A stretch of DNA of 64,000 nucleotides from Amycolatopsis nalaikhensis (GCF_030264295.1 NZ_CP127173.1:9369501-9433500), one strand, 5' to 3'. Counted from the first letter of the stretch, positions 52,983 to 61,744 are shown. A program made the numbers and translations. The notes: generated by a model not told the origin, from the letters alone.

Positions 52983-53992
52983 GCCGCCGCTCCCGCCGGG
53001 AGCAGGGCGGCGAGTGCCTCGGCGGTCAGCTCGCCGTACGGCTGCCGCTCCGCCAGGACCGCCCGCAGCCCGGTGGCGGCCCGCTGCTCGGGGAAGTCCC
53101 ACGGCGGGGCGTCGTCGTGGATGCGCGCGTAGGAGAACAAAACCTCCGCGTCACAAGCACGCGCGGCAGCGGCGGTGTGCGCCGCGCGCTGCCGGATCGA
53201 GGAACGCGGCGCGGCCGGGCCGTTGTACTGGTACCGCTCGGCGAGCGCGAGTTCGGTCGGGGCCGCGCAGGTGCGGGCGAAGAGCAGCTCGCCCCAGTCG
53301 TGGTCCTCCCCCACGACGAGGAATCCGCTGCTTTCGAGGGTTTCGTACACCGCCGGGGAGTCGTGGGAACTCCCGGTGAGGAACAGCCGCACCCCGTCGA
53401 CCTCGGGCAGGTCGGCGGCGAGCATGCTGTCGACGAGCGCGGTGGCCTCGGTGACCGGCAGCGCGGTCGTCGCGGCGACGACTTCGAGGAACCGGGTGCC
53501 GCTCAGCCGGTTCGCCCGGCGCAGCTCGGCGAGGTGGGCGAGCGACCGTCGCAGGGTGTCGTGGGCGGTGATGGCCGCGGCGAGGTCGTCGTCGCCGATG
53601 GGCCGCCACTGCCCCAGCCACTCGCGCAGCTGGGCGATCTTCGCGTGGACGTACCGGGTGGTGGTGTGGTGCGGCAGGTGCAGGACGTCGACCAGGCGCA
53701 CCGGCGGCAGCCGCAGCTCCGGCTCGACGCGGTGCAGCTCGCGCAAGGCGTAGAACAGCCGCAACGAGGCTTCGCAGTCCCGGGAGACGACGATGGCCTC
53801 CAGCGGCCCGTAGTCCCCGGTGAGGATCCGCGTCAGGATCGACCGGGCGACCGGGTCCACGCCACGGCCCAGGTAGCGGTCGCCCAGGGCGCTGTCCTCG
53901 CCCGGCTTCCCGGCCAGCCGCTTCGGCAGCAGCCCGGCCGCGGTGATCAGTTCGACCGGGACGTCGGCGCCGACATACCCGACGGTGCTCAA
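52979..53992 (-). CDS. 2-hydroxyacyl-CoA dehydratase-like subunit (HgdA/FldB type), cysteines largely lost
   Basis: A 337-residue partner of the downstream protein. It has VGYVGADVPVELITAAGLLPKR at the N-terminus, the block IVVSRDCEASLRLFYALREL with Cys73, VRLVDVLHLPHHTTTRYVHAK, and C-terminal RLFLTGSSHDSP, VVGEDHDWGELLFARTCAAP and ALAERYQYNGPAAP. In canonical subunits the last block is usually followed by Pro-Cys and by Phe-Cys-Asp on the next strand; here these read PAAP (259-262) and RIHDD (His292). The three usual iron-sulfur Cys are not all present. Family membership by eye is good, but radical dehydratase activity is doubtful. No activator (HgdC/FldI) gene is in the operon or in this window. 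Confidence 0.72.
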   Translation of the reverse strand: MSTVGYVGADVPVELITAAGLLPKRLAGKPGEDSALGDRYLGRGVDPVARSILTRILTGDYGPLEAIVVSRDCEASLRLFYALRELHRVEPELRLPPVRLVDVLHLPHHTTTRYVHAKIAQLREWLGQWRPIGDDDLAAAITAHDTLRRSLAHLAELRRANRLSGTRFLEVVAATTALPVTEATALVDSMLAADLPEVDGVRLFLTGSSHDSPAVYETLESSGFLVVGEDHDWGELLFARTCAAPTELALAERYQYNGPAAPRSSIRQRAAHTAAAARACDAEVLFSYARIHDDAPPWDFPEQRAATGLRAVLAERQPYGELTAEALAALLPAGAAA

Positions 53993-55227
53993 ATGACCGC
54001 CTCCGACACGAGCTCCGCCAGCTGTTCTTCGGTGTAGCCGAGCAGGTCGCGGTAGACGTGCTCGTTGTGCTCCCCCAGACCCGGCGCGGGCCGGTCGAGG
54101 GAGACACGGGCGGCGGAGAACCGGATCGGCACGCCGGTCCCGGCCAGGTCGGCGACGGCGCCGTGCCGCGGGTGCCGCAGCGGCACGACCTCTTCACGGG
54201 CCAGTACCAGCGGGTCACGTACCGCGTCACGCGGTTCGCGAACCTCGGCCGCGGGAACGCCTTCGGCGGTGAACGCCGCGAGGATCTCGGCCAGCGGCCG
54301 CGTCCGGCACCAGTCGCGGATGAGCTCGTGCAGTTCGTCGGCGGCGCGGACCCGCTGGTCACGCGTGCGGTAGCGGTCGTCCTCGGCCAGTTCGGGACGG
54401 CCGATCGCGCGGAGCACGCCGTGGGCGAAGGCGTCGGTCGGGGCGCAGAGCGCGAGGTGGCCGTCGGCGGCGGGGAGGATCCCGAACGGCGCCAGCCGCG
54501 GCACCATCGAGCCGGTGCGCTGCGGCAGGCCGACCGCCTCGAAGGCGTCGAACGGCTCGCACGCGACCAGCGACGTCAGGGCGCCCAGCATCGACACGTC
54601 GACATGCTGACCTTCGCCGGTGTGCTCGGCCTGCAGGAGCGCGGACACCGTGCCGATCACGGCGAACAGCGGCGCGAGCAGGTCGCCGATCGGCAGGCCG
54701 AAGCGGACCGGGCCCTCGTCGGGCTCGCCCGCCGTCATCATCACGCCGCTCAGGGCCTGGATGATCGAGTCCATCGCCTTGCCGGACCCCGGCCCGCCCT
54801 GGGCGCCGAACCCGCTGATCGAGGTGTAGACGAGCCGCGGGTTCAGTTCCCGGACGCGCTCGTAGGAGATGCCGAGCCGGTCGGTGACGCCCGGGCTGTA
54901 GTTCTCGACGAGCACGTCGGCGTCGCGCACGAGGTCGGTGAACACGGCGTGGGAGCGCGGGTTCTTCAGGTCGAGGGTGACGCTGAGCTTGTTGCGGCCG
55001 CGCAGCAGCATCGACACCGACAGGTCGTCGTCGTGGCGGCGGGCGAGGTTCAGCCCGTCGCGGCCGACGTAGGGCGCGTTGTTGCGCGAGGAATCCCCGC
55101 CGGTGGCGGGGTTTTCGACCTTGATCACGGTGGCCCCGAGCCCGGCGAGCAGCAGCGTCGCGTACGGCCCGGCGAGCGCGGTGGTCAGGTCGATGACGGT
55201 GCGGCCGGCCAGTGGCTGGTCGGTCAT
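53989..55227 (-). CDS. CaiB-type CoA-transferase of the dehydratase-like operon
   Basis: A 412-residue class III CoA-transferase. LAGRTVIDLTTALAGPYATL and LGATVIKVENPATGGDSSR are the N-terminal family features; VYTSISGFGAQGGPGSGKAMD carries the catalytic Asp region, and GVPAAEVREPRDAV lies near the end. Fld-type pathways pair such a transferase (FldA) with the two dehydratase subunits so that CoA is recycled between the 2-hydroxyacid and its unsaturated product. That architecture is reproduced here. The start at 55227 overlaps the CapA-like stop, and the stop overlaps the HgdA-like start. Confidence 0.87.
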   Translation of the reverse strand: MTDQPLAGRTVIDLTTALAGPYATLLLAGLGATVIKVENPATGGDSSRNNAPYVGRDGLNLARRHDDDLSVSMLLRGRNKLSVTLDLKNPRSHAVFTDLVRDADVLVENYSPGVTDRLGISYERVRELNPRLVYTSISGFGAQGGPGSGKAMDSIIQALSGVMMTAGEPDEGPVRFGLPIGDLLAPLFAVIGTVSALLQAEHTGEGQHVDVSMLGALTSLVACEPFDAFEAVGLPQRTGSMVPRLAPFGILPAADGHLALCAPTDAFAHGVLRAIGRPELAEDDRYRTRDQRVRAADELHELIRDWCRTRPLAEILAAFTAEGVPAAEVREPRDAVRDPLVLAREEVVPLRHPRHGAVADLAGTGVPIRFSAARVSLDRPAPGLGEHNEHVYRDLLGYTEEQLAELVSEAVI

Positions 55228-56363
55228 GCGGGAACCCCCTCGGAAAGGTCGACGAGCACTTCGGTGCCGCGGGTGGTGAACCGGCCGTTGAGCCGCGCGC
55301 CGCGGGTGATGTCCTCGACGTAGCGGGTGACGGCCTCGCCCCGGGTGGTGCCGCCGACCGGCACCGGACGGCCCTGGTCGTCTATCCAGCAGGGCACGAA
55401 CCCCGCTTCGCGCAGGCCGCTTTCGTCGAAGCGGCAGAACGCGATGGCGGTGTTGCGGCTTTCGGGGTGGAACGGGAAGAACGGCATGTCCGGGTCGGGC
55501 GCGAAGCCGTACAGTTTCGTCCGGCGTTCGGCCCACGCGCGCAGTTCGTCCGCGCCCACGCCCGCCCCCGGCGTCAAGGCGTGGGTGACGGTGGCGAAGT
55601 TGCCGAGCCCGTGGAAGATCGGCCGTCCTCTGTGGACTTCGATGCCGCGCATGATGTGCGGGTGGTGGGCGAAGACGGCGTCGGCACCGGCGTCGACCGC
55701 CGCCCGCGCGAGCGGGGTTTCGTACATCGCGACGACGACCGGGGTGTGCCCGACGCCCTTGTGCAGCGAGACGAGCACGACGTCGGCTTCCTGCCGCAGG
55801 CGGCGGATGTCGTCGGCCATCGCGTCGACGCTCTCTGGGTCGGCGAAGGTGTAGATCTTCGGCGGCCCGCCCGGGCTGGCGTGGTCCAGCTCGTAGTGGG
55901 TCAGGACGTGGACGTACGCGCAGCCGGGCTTGCGGGACGTCGCCCACGACTCGCGCGGGCCGACGCAGTTGTAGGACAGCACGCCGATGCGCAGCCCGCC
56001 GCGTTCGACGATCGCCGGACGGCGGGCCTCGGCGAGGTTCGACCCGGCCCCGGCCGTCACCATGCCCGCCGCCCGGGAGTACGCGATCGTGTCGGCCAGG
56101 CCGCCGTCCCCGGCGTCCAGGATGTGGTTGCCCGCCAGCGTGACGACCGCGAACCCGGCGTCGGCCACCGCCTTCAGCGCTTCGGGGTCCGCGGGCGGCG
56201 CGGGGACGTCGGTGCTGTGCTGGACCGCCGTGGTCGAGTGCGGCACCTCGACGTGCCCGATCGCCAGGTCCATCCCCCGCAGCACCGGCGCGGCCGGGGC
56301 GAGGAAGGACTCCGGCTCCGGCTCGTCCAGGATGAGGTCGCCGACGGCGCCGACAGTGATCAC
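55224..56363 (-). CDS. CapA family protein (poly-gamma-glutamate-synthesis-like metallophosphatase fold)
   Basis: A 379-residue protein with the CapA layout: GAVGDLILDEPEPE (metal Asp), VEVPHS, VTLAGNHILDAGDGG with the GNH motif, SYNCVGPRES, VVLVSLHKGVGHT and ADAVFAHHPHIMRGIEVHRGR plus FHGLGNF. These metal sites resemble calcineurin-like phosphoesterases. CapA of Bacillus takes part in poly-gamma-glutamate polymerisation/export, but stand-alone members in metabolic operons probably act as phosphatases or amide-processing enzymes. No signal peptide. GTG 56363 overlaps the ATPase stop (GTGA). Its place between an amino-acid importer and a CoA-transferase suggests that it processes the imported molecule. 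Confidence 0.8.
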   Translation of the reverse strand: MITVGAVGDLILDEPEPESFLAPAAPVLRGMDLAIGHVEVPHSTTAVQHSTDVPAPPADPEALKAVADAGFAVVTLAGNHILDAGDGGLADTIAYSRAAGMVTAGAGSNLAEARRPAIVERGGLRIGVLSYNCVGPRESWATSRKPGCAYVHVLTHYELDHASPGGPPKIYTFADPESVDAMADDIRRLRQEADVVLVSLHKGVGHTPVVVAMYETPLARAAVDAGADAVFAHHPHIMRGIEVHRGRPIFHGLGNFATVTHALTPGAGVGADELRAWAERRTKLYGFAPDPDMPFFPFHPESRNTAIAFCRFDESGLREAGFVPCWIDDQGRPVPVGGTTRGEAVTRYVEDITRGARLNGRFTTRGTEVLVDLSEGVPA

Positions 56364-57145
56364 GAAACACCCTCCGATTCGGACAGATGGCGGGACAGGA
56401 AGGCACGCAGGCGCTCGGTCCGCGGGCGCGCGAACAGCTCGTCCGGCGGGCCCTCCTCGACGATCCGGCCCGCCTCCATGAACACGCACCGGTCGGCGAC
56501 CTCGCGCGCGAACGCCATTTCGTGCGTGACGACGACCATCGTGGTGCCCGCCGCGGCGAGGCCGCGCAGCACGGCCAGCACCTCGTCGACCAGTTCGGGG
56601 TCGAGCGCGCTGGTCGGCTCGTCGAACAGCATGATCCGCGGCCGGACCAGCACGGCCCGCGCGATGGCGACCCGTTGCTGCTGCCCGCCCGAGAGCTGCC
56701 GCGGGTAGTGGTCTTCGCGGCCACCCAAGCCGATGCGCTCGAGCAGCTCGCGGGCCTCGGCCTCCACAGTGGACCGGTCGCGGCCGTGCACGCGGATCGC
56801 CGCGTCGGTCACGTTGCGCAGCACGGTGAACTGCGGGAACAGGTTGAACTGCTGGAAGACCATGCTCATCCGGCGCCGCTGGACGGCGATCCGCCGCTCC
56901 CCCAGCGCGCGCAGGCCGCCAGGCGAACGCCGGTAGCCGAGCAGCTCGTCGTCGAGGTACATCGCGCCGCCGTCGATGGGCTCGAGCTGGTGGGCGCAGC
57001 GCACGAGCGTCGACTTGCCCGACCCCGACGGCCCGATGACCACCACCGTCTCGCCCTCGTGCACGGCGAGGCTGACCCCGGCCAGCGCGGTGACCGAGCC
57101 GAACTCCTTGCGGACCTCCTCGAGCCGCAGCACCGGGGCGCTCAT
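56360..57145 (-). CDS. Polar amino acid ABC importer, ATPase
   Basis: A 261-residue ATPase of the GlnQ/HisP type: Walker A VVIGPSGSGKSTLVRC, Q-loop MSMVFQQFNLFPQFTVLRN, signature YPRQLSGGQQQRVAIARAVL, Walker B RIMLFDEPTSALDPELV, and H-loop VVVTHEMAFAREVADRC, followed by VFMEAGRIVEEGPPDELF. All motifs are intact. It powers uptake through the permease encoded just upstream; the ATG at 57145 overlaps that gene's stop. The family takes up polar amino acids, opines and related carboxyl-amines. Confidence 0.92.
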   Translation of the reverse strand: MSAPVLRLEEVRKEFGSVTALAGVSLAVHEGETVVVIGPSGSGKSTLVRCAHQLEPIDGGAMYLDDELLGYRRSPGGLRALGERRIAVQRRRMSMVFQQFNLFPQFTVLRNVTDAAIRVHGRDRSTVEAEARELLERIGLGGREDHYPRQLSGGQQQRVAIARAVLVRPRIMLFDEPTSALDPELVDEVLAVLRGLAAAGTTMVVVTHEMAFAREVADRCVFMEAGRIVEEGPPDELFARPRTERLRAFLSRHLSESEGVS

Positions 57146-58017
57146 CGGACGCTCCGGTGGCCGCGGGAGAACCGGCGTTCCAGGCGTCGCTGCCCGGCCG
57201 TGAGGACGGTGACCACGACCAGGTACCAGAAGCAGGCGACCAGCAGCATCGGCACGATCTCGTAGGTGCGGTTGTAGATCACCTGCACCGAGTGCAGCAG
57301 GTCCGACATCGCGATGACCGACACGAGCGCGGTGCCCTTGAGCACGTTGATGAACTGGCTGCCCGCCGGCGGGATGATCACGCGCATCGCCTGCGGCAGC
57401 ACGATCCGCAGCAGCGTCTGGCCCGGCGGGTAGCCCATCGCGCGGGCCGCGTCGCGCTGTCCGGGGTCCACTGAGGACACCCCGGCGCGGAAGATCTCCG
57501 CCAGGTACGCCGACTCCACGAGCGACAGGCCGATCACCGCGGCGGTCAACGGCGTGATCACGGAGTTGGCGTCCCAGGTGCCGAAGACCGGGCCGAACGG
57601 GATGCCGATCGAGAGCTTCGGCAGCAGGTAGGCGAGGTTGAACCAGAAGATCAGCTGCACCAGCGGCGGGATGCCGCGGAACAGGCCCACCCACAGCGTC
57701 GCGACCCAGCGGGCCGGGCCGAAGCCGCTCAGCTGCATCGCCGCGACCACGCCACCGGCCAGCGAGCCGAGCACCATCGCCGCGACCGCGAGCAGCACGG
57801 TCGTGCCCAGGCCCGCCATGACACTCTTCTCGAACAGGTACTTCGCGACGACGTCCCACTGGAAGCGGGAGTTGCCGACCAGGAAGACGGCCAGCTGCGC
57901 GGCCAGCACCACCAGCACGAGCACGAACAGCCAGCGCAGCGGGCGGAAACGGCCGCGGGCTCCGGCGACGTCGTCGCGGGGTGGCGCCGTCTGCTCCATT
58001 GTGGATGCCGTGGTCAT
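57142..58017 (-). CDS. Polar amino acid ABC importer, permease (HisM/GlnP type)
   Basis: A 291-residue membrane protein with about five or six helices. One N-terminal helix (WLFVLVLVVLAAQLAVFLVG) is followed by the conserved block MAGLGTTVLLAVAAMVLGSL and the coupling-helix EAA-type motif EIFRAGVSSVDPGQRDAARAMG, with PQAMRVIIPPAGSQFINVLK after it, typical of HisM/GlnP permeases. Coupled to both neighbours by four-base overlaps. The ATG at 58017 overlaps the substrate-binding gene stop. Confidence 0.9.
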   Translation of the reverse strand: MTTASTMEQTAPPRDDVAGARGRFRPLRWLFVLVLVVLAAQLAVFLVGNSRFQWDVVAKYLFEKSVMAGLGTTVLLAVAAMVLGSLAGGVVAAMQLSGFGPARWVATLWVGLFRGIPPLVQLIFWFNLAYLLPKLSIGIPFGPVFGTWDANSVITPLTAAVIGLSLVESAYLAEIFRAGVSSVDPGQRDAARAMGYPPGQTLLRIVLPQAMRVIIPPAGSQFINVLKGTALVSVIAMSDLLHSVQVIYNRTYEIVPMLLVACFWYLVVVTVLTAGQRRLERRFSRGHRSVR

Positions 58018-58931
58018 TTCGCCGACGCCACGTCGAACAGCGGCTGCGGGACGGTGACCTCGTCCAGGCCCCACTGGTGCATGATCCGGGTGTAGGTGCC
58101 GTTGCGGAACAGCTCCTCGAAAGCCTTCTGCAGCACCGGGCCGAGCTTCGTGGCCTTCGGGGTGTACAGCGCGAGGTTGTCCTTCGTGGCGCCCTGTTCC
58201 TCGGTCTGCGTCACGTACTCGTACTGGCCCTTCTGCTGGGTGGTCACGTCGATCGCGGCGGCCTGGGTCATCCCGGCGGCCTCGGCCCGGCCGGACTTCG
58301 CGGCCAGCAGGGTGGCGTTCGTGTCGTCGAGCCCGACCACCTGCACGGCCGGGCGCTGCTGCTTCTCGCAGAACGCCGACAGCTTGCCGAGCTGGTCTTC
58401 CACGACGCTGGCGGTGACCACCGCGACGCGCTTGCCGCACAGGTCGGCGGCCTGCTTGATGCCCGCGGACGAGCCGGTGGGGACCACATAGGACGTCCGG
58501 GTGGTCATCCAGGTGACGGTGTCGAACTGCTTCTCGCGTTCGGCGGTGGCCTTGACCGGCCCGTTGAAGGCGTCGTAGCGGCCGCTGAGCATGCCCTGCA
58601 GCGCGGCCGGGAGCCCGCTGACGATGGTCGTTTCCGTGCGCACGCCGAGGAGCTGGCCGAGCGCCTGCTGGAAGTCGTGGTCGATGCCGGTGACGGTCTT
58701 GCCGTCCGGGCCGACGGTCCGGTACGGCGGGTGCGAGTCGCCGGCGAACCGGAGGAGGCCGGCGTCCTTGACCGCCTGCGGCAGCTGGTCGTGCAGGGCC
58801 GGGATGGTCGTGAGGGCGGCGGCGGTGGGCGCGGACGCGGCGCCGTCGTCGACCGTGCAGCCGGCCAGGACGAGTCCCGCGGCGACCGCGGCGAGCGTGC
58901 TTCGACGCCATTGACGAAGTGAGGAACCCAT
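58014..58931 (-). CDS. Substrate-binding lipoprotein of the ABC importer
   Basis: A 305-residue SBP of family 3. The lipobox is LVLAGC (Cys about residue 25), so the protein is membrane-anchored and extracytoplasmic. Family-3 signatures are LRFAGDSHPPYRTVGPDGKTVTGIDHDF, SGRYDAFNGPVKATAEREKQ followed by FDTVTW, and LCGKRVAVVTASVVEDQL. Two Cys in the mature protein (LCGKR, FCEKQ) may form a disulfide. It is the promoter-proximal gene of the seven-gene operon and is divergent from the PaaX-like regulator, so ligand capture is its first step. Family 3 prefers amino acids or opines. Confidence 0.9.
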   Translation of the reverse strand: MGSSLRQWRRSTLAAVAAGLVLAGCTVDDGAASAPTAAALTTIPALHDQLPQAVKDAGLLRFAGDSHPPYRTVGPDGKTVTGIDHDFQQALGQLLGVRTETTIVSGLPAALQGMLSGRYDAFNGPVKATAEREKQFDTVTWMTTRTSYVVPTGSSAGIKQAADLCGKRVAVVTASVVEDQLGKLSAFCEKQQRPAVQVVGLDDTNATLLAAKSGRAEAAGMTQAAAIDVTTQQKGQYEYVTQTEEQGATKDNLALYTPKATKLGPVLQKAFEELFRNGTYTRIMHQWGLDEVTVPQPLFDVASAK

Positions 58932-59014
58932 GTCGTTTTCTTCCTGCGGAAGGCCGTCCGAGCCGGACGGCGCGGGAACCCGGGAGTGATTGGTTGCTAT
59001 CTGGGCGCCGATCG

Positions 59015-59038
59015 TCGCATGATGTGTCGCGTGATTCA
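59015..59038 (+). promoter_or_regulatory. Direct repeat in the SBP/PaaX-like intergenic region
   Basis: Tandem 12-mers TCGCATGATGTG and TCGCGTGATTCA, 84 bp upstream of the importer start and 94 bp before the regulator ATG. Possible operator of the PaaX-like protein; weak evidence. Confidence 0.3.
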
Positions 59039-59131
59039 ACCCCTCGATGTCCGGGCCCGGCCGCGGCTGCCACGATGGACCCCCGCGGCGGACCGGCCGC
59101 CGGGACCGATTCGGAAAGAGGCAGGCGCGCG

Positions 59132-60112
59132 ATGACCACGGGCCCGCTGCCCCGCGCTCAGCAGGGAGCCGAACCGCAGCTGCTCCTGACGTCCCTGCTC
59201 GGCGACTTCTGGTACTGGCGCGACGAGCACATCCCGTCGGCCGCGCTGGTGGAGCTGCTCGGCGAGTTCGACATCAGCCCGGCGAGCGCACGGGCGGCGA
59301 TCCGCCGTCTCGCCGCCCGTGGGCTGCTGACGGTGTCGCGCAGCGGCCGCACGACGGCGTACGGCATCCCGGCCAGGACGTCCGAGGTGATCATCGAGCG
59401 CACGCACCGGATGCTGACGTTCGGCACGACCGCGCCGGACTGGGACGGGCAGTGGACGGTGGTCACGTTCTCGGTGCCGGAGCAGGACCGCGGGCTGCGC
59501 ACGGCCCTGCGGTCGCGGCTGCGGGTGCTGCGGTTCGCGGCGCTGTACGACGGGGTGTGGGTCAGTCCCCACGACCTGGCGGAGCCGGCGCTGGAGGCGT
59601 TGCGCGAGCTGGATCTCCGCAGCGCGACGGTGTTCCGCGCGACGGAGGTCCCGGGCTCGGCCGCGGCGGCGACGGCGTTCGACCTGGAGCCGCTGGCCCG
59701 GGAGTACGAAGGGTTCGTCGACCGTTACGAGGAGGTGCTGACGGGCCTGGACGCGGGCTTGATCAGCCCGGCGCAGGCGTTGCGCACGCGCACCGAGCTG
59801 CGCGTGGACTGGCGCCGGTTCCCGGAGACCGATCCGGACCTGCCCGCCGAGCTGCTGCCGCCGGAATGGGCGCGCGACCGGGCACAGAAGGTGTTCCTGC
59901 AGATCTACGACCGGCTGGGGCCGCTCGCGGAGCTGCGGTTCCGGCAGGTGCTGGCCGCCACGGACCCGGCGTTGGCGGAGCTGGCATCCCACCATGATTC
60001 GGCGAAGGTGGCGGCGTTGTTCGCCGAGCTCGGCGACCGGCACCCGGCGGGAGACACACCGTTCGAGCAGGCCGCGGAGGCCCGCAGGCTGGACGACGCC
60101 CGGCGGCGGTGA
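59132..60112 (+). CDS. PaaX-like transcriptional repressor
   Basis: A 326-residue regulator of PaaX type. N-terminal winged helix: LLTSLLGDFWYWRDEHIPSA, ALVELLGEFDISPASARAAI and RRLAARGLLTVSRSGRTTAYGI. The central and C-terminal part is the PaaX effector-binding region (TFGTTAPDWDGQWTVVTFSV, GVWVSPHDLAEPALEAL, ELRVDWRRFPETDPDLPAEL). PaaX repressors are typically released by an aryl- or acyl-CoA, such as phenylacetyl-CoA. Here, a CoA-thioester made by the operon's own CoA-transferase would be a sensible inducer. ATG 59132 follows AAAGAGG. It is divergent from the importer-dehydratase operon. Confidence 0.88.
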   Translation: MTTGPLPRAQQGAEPQLLLTSLLGDFWYWRDEHIPSAALVELLGEFDISPASARAAIRRLAARGLLTVSRSGRTTAYGIPARTSEVIIERTHRMLTFGTTAPDWDGQWTVVTFSVPEQDRGLRTALRSRLRVLRFAALYDGVWVSPHDLAEPALEALRELDLRSATVFRATEVPGSAAAATAFDLEPLAREYEGFVDRYEEVLTGLDAGLISPAQALRTRTELRVDWRRFPETDPDLPAELLPPEWARDRAQKVFLQIYDRLGPLAELRFRQVLAATDPALAELASHHDSAKVAALFAELGDRHPAGDTPFEQAAEARRLDDARRR

Positions 60113-60280
60113 AGGCGGAGGTTTCGGCGGCGGACGGGATTCGCCTCCCGGCAGCGCTCGGCGGCCATCAACCGGCGCGGGCGACCCGCTTCCGGCGCCG
60201 CACGAACCCGCGCCCGCCCTGTTCGCCGACCTCACCCCCCACCACCCCGGCAAAGGCACCACTTCCCGCGCCGCACGTTC

Positions 60281-60298
60281 CGAAAGTCGATCGAAACT
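60281..60298 (+). promoter_or_regulatory. CGAAA boxes before xylanase 2
   Basis: CGAAAGTCGATCGAAACT contains two CGAAA boxes followed by CTCTTTGC, the same promoter start seen at the first xylanase. No CebR-like box is present here. Confidence 0.45.
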
Positions 60299-60374
60299 CT
60301 TTGCGGGCCGCCGAAGATCCGTGTTGTGCTGCTCGCGGTAAGTGACTTCGGGGGGCTTCGGAAGGAGACCACGG

Positions 60375-61736
60375 ATGGCGAGAAGTGCGGGCCCGCGCGG
60401 CAGGTGGTGGCGGTCGCCGGTCAGCCGGGCGCTGGCGGGCGTGGCCAGCGTGGCCGTCACGACGGCGGTTCTGGTGACGGCTCCCGGAGCCGACGCCGCC
60501 GCCAGTACGTTGGGAGCCGCGGCCGCGCAGACCGGCCGGTACTTCGGCACCGCGATCGCCGGCAGCAGGCTCGGTGACTCGACCTACACCACGATCGCGT
60601 CGCGCGAGTTCAACATGGTGACGGCCGAGAACGAGATGAAGCCCGACGCGACCGAGCCCAACCAGAACCAGTTCAACTTCTCCGCGGGCGACCAGATCTA
60701 CAACTGGGCGACGAGCCACGGCGCCAAGGTCCGCGGCCACACCCTCGCCTGGCACGCGCAGCAGCCGGGCTGGATGCAGAGCATGGGCGGCAGCACCCTG
60801 CGCAACGCGATGATCAACCACATCCAGAAGGTCATGGCCCACTACCAGGGCAAGCTGGCCTACTGGGACGTCGTCAACGAGGCGTTCAACGAAGACGGCA
60901 GCCGCCGGTCGTCGAACCTGCAGAGCACCGGCAACGACTGGATCGAGGTCGCCTTCCGGACCGCCCGCGCGGCCGACCCCTCGGTCAAGCTCTGCTACAA
61001 CGACTACAACATCGACAACTGGAACTACGGCAAGACGCAGGGCGTCTACAACATGGTCCGGGACTTCAAGTCCCGCGGCGTCCCGATCGACTGCGTCGGC
61101 CTGCAGTCCCACTTCACCGGCGGCAGCTCCGTGCCGAGCAACTTCCAGACGACGATCTCCAGCTTCGCCGCCCTCGGGGTCGACGTGGCGCTCACGGAGG
61201 TCGACGTCACGAACGCGTCCACCTCGCAGTACTCGGCGCTCACGCAGGCGTGCATGAACGTCGCGCGGTGCGTCGGCATCACGGTGTGGGGCGTGCGCGA
61301 CAGCGACTCCTGGCGGTCCAATGAAAGCCCGCTCCTGTTCGACGGCGGCGGCAACAAGAAGGCCGCCTACAACTTGGTGCTGAACGCCCTGAACAGCGGC
61401 ACCGGCACGCCGACGACCACCCCGACCACCCCGACCGGACCGACGACAACGCCGACCACGCCGGGCGGCGGGAGTTGCACGGCCTCGCTTTCGGCCGGGC
61501 AGTCCTGGAGCGACCGGTACAACCTCAACGTCTCGGTCAGCGGCTCCAGCACGTGGACGGTGACGATGACCGTGCCGAGCCCGGCGCGGATCAGCGCCAC
61601 CTGGAACATCAGCGCCACGTGGCCCAGCAGTCAGGTGCTCGTCGCCAAACCCAACGGCAACGGCAACAACTGGGGCGTCACCATCCAGCACAACGGCAAC
61701 TGGAACTGGCCCAGCGTCAGCTGCAGCGCCTCCTGA
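60375..61736 (+). CDS. Secreted GH10 endo-1,4-beta-xylanase with C-terminal CBM2-like module
   Basis: A 453-residue secreted xylanase. The basic start MARSAGPRGRWWRSP and hydrophobic core form the signal peptide, cleaved near residue 42 (GADA). The GH10 barrel has ENEMKPDATEP, RGHTLAWHAQQPGW, acid/base Glu in WDVVNEAFNED and nucleophile Glu in VALTEVDVT. A Thr/Pro linker leads to a CBM2-like module (CTASLSAGQSWSDRYNLNVS...). It is paralogous to the xylanase at 46.9 kb but lacks the same repressor boxes, so the two likely differ in induction. The ATG at 60375 follows GAAGGAGA. Followed by a 13-bp hairpin terminator (61745-61777). Confidence 0.94.
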   Translation: MARSAGPRGRWWRSPVSRALAGVASVAVTTAVLVTAPGADAAASTLGAAAAQTGRYFGTAIAGSRLGDSTYTTIASREFNMVTAENEMKPDATEPNQNQFNFSAGDQIYNWATSHGAKVRGHTLAWHAQQPGWMQSMGGSTLRNAMINHIQKVMAHYQGKLAYWDVVNEAFNEDGSRRSSNLQSTGNDWIEVAFRTARAADPSVKLCYNDYNIDNWNYGKTQGVYNMVRDFKSRGVPIDCVGLQSHFTGGSSVPSNFQTTISSFAALGVDVALTEVDVTNASTSQYSALTQACMNVARCVGITVWGVRDSDSWRSNESPLLFDGGGNKKAAYNLVLNALNSGTGTPTTTPTTPTGPTTTPTTPGGGSCTASLSAGQSWSDRYNLNVSVSGSSTWTVTMTVPSPARISATWNISATWPSSQVLVAKPNGNGNNWGVTIQHNGNWNWPSVSCSAS

Positions 61737-61744
61737 GGCAGAGG

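Noticed and set aside
60113..60374. Short frames in the region before xylanase 2
   Set aside because: Region carries CGAAA boxes and promoter-like sequence; the frames lack ribosome sites and family resemblance.
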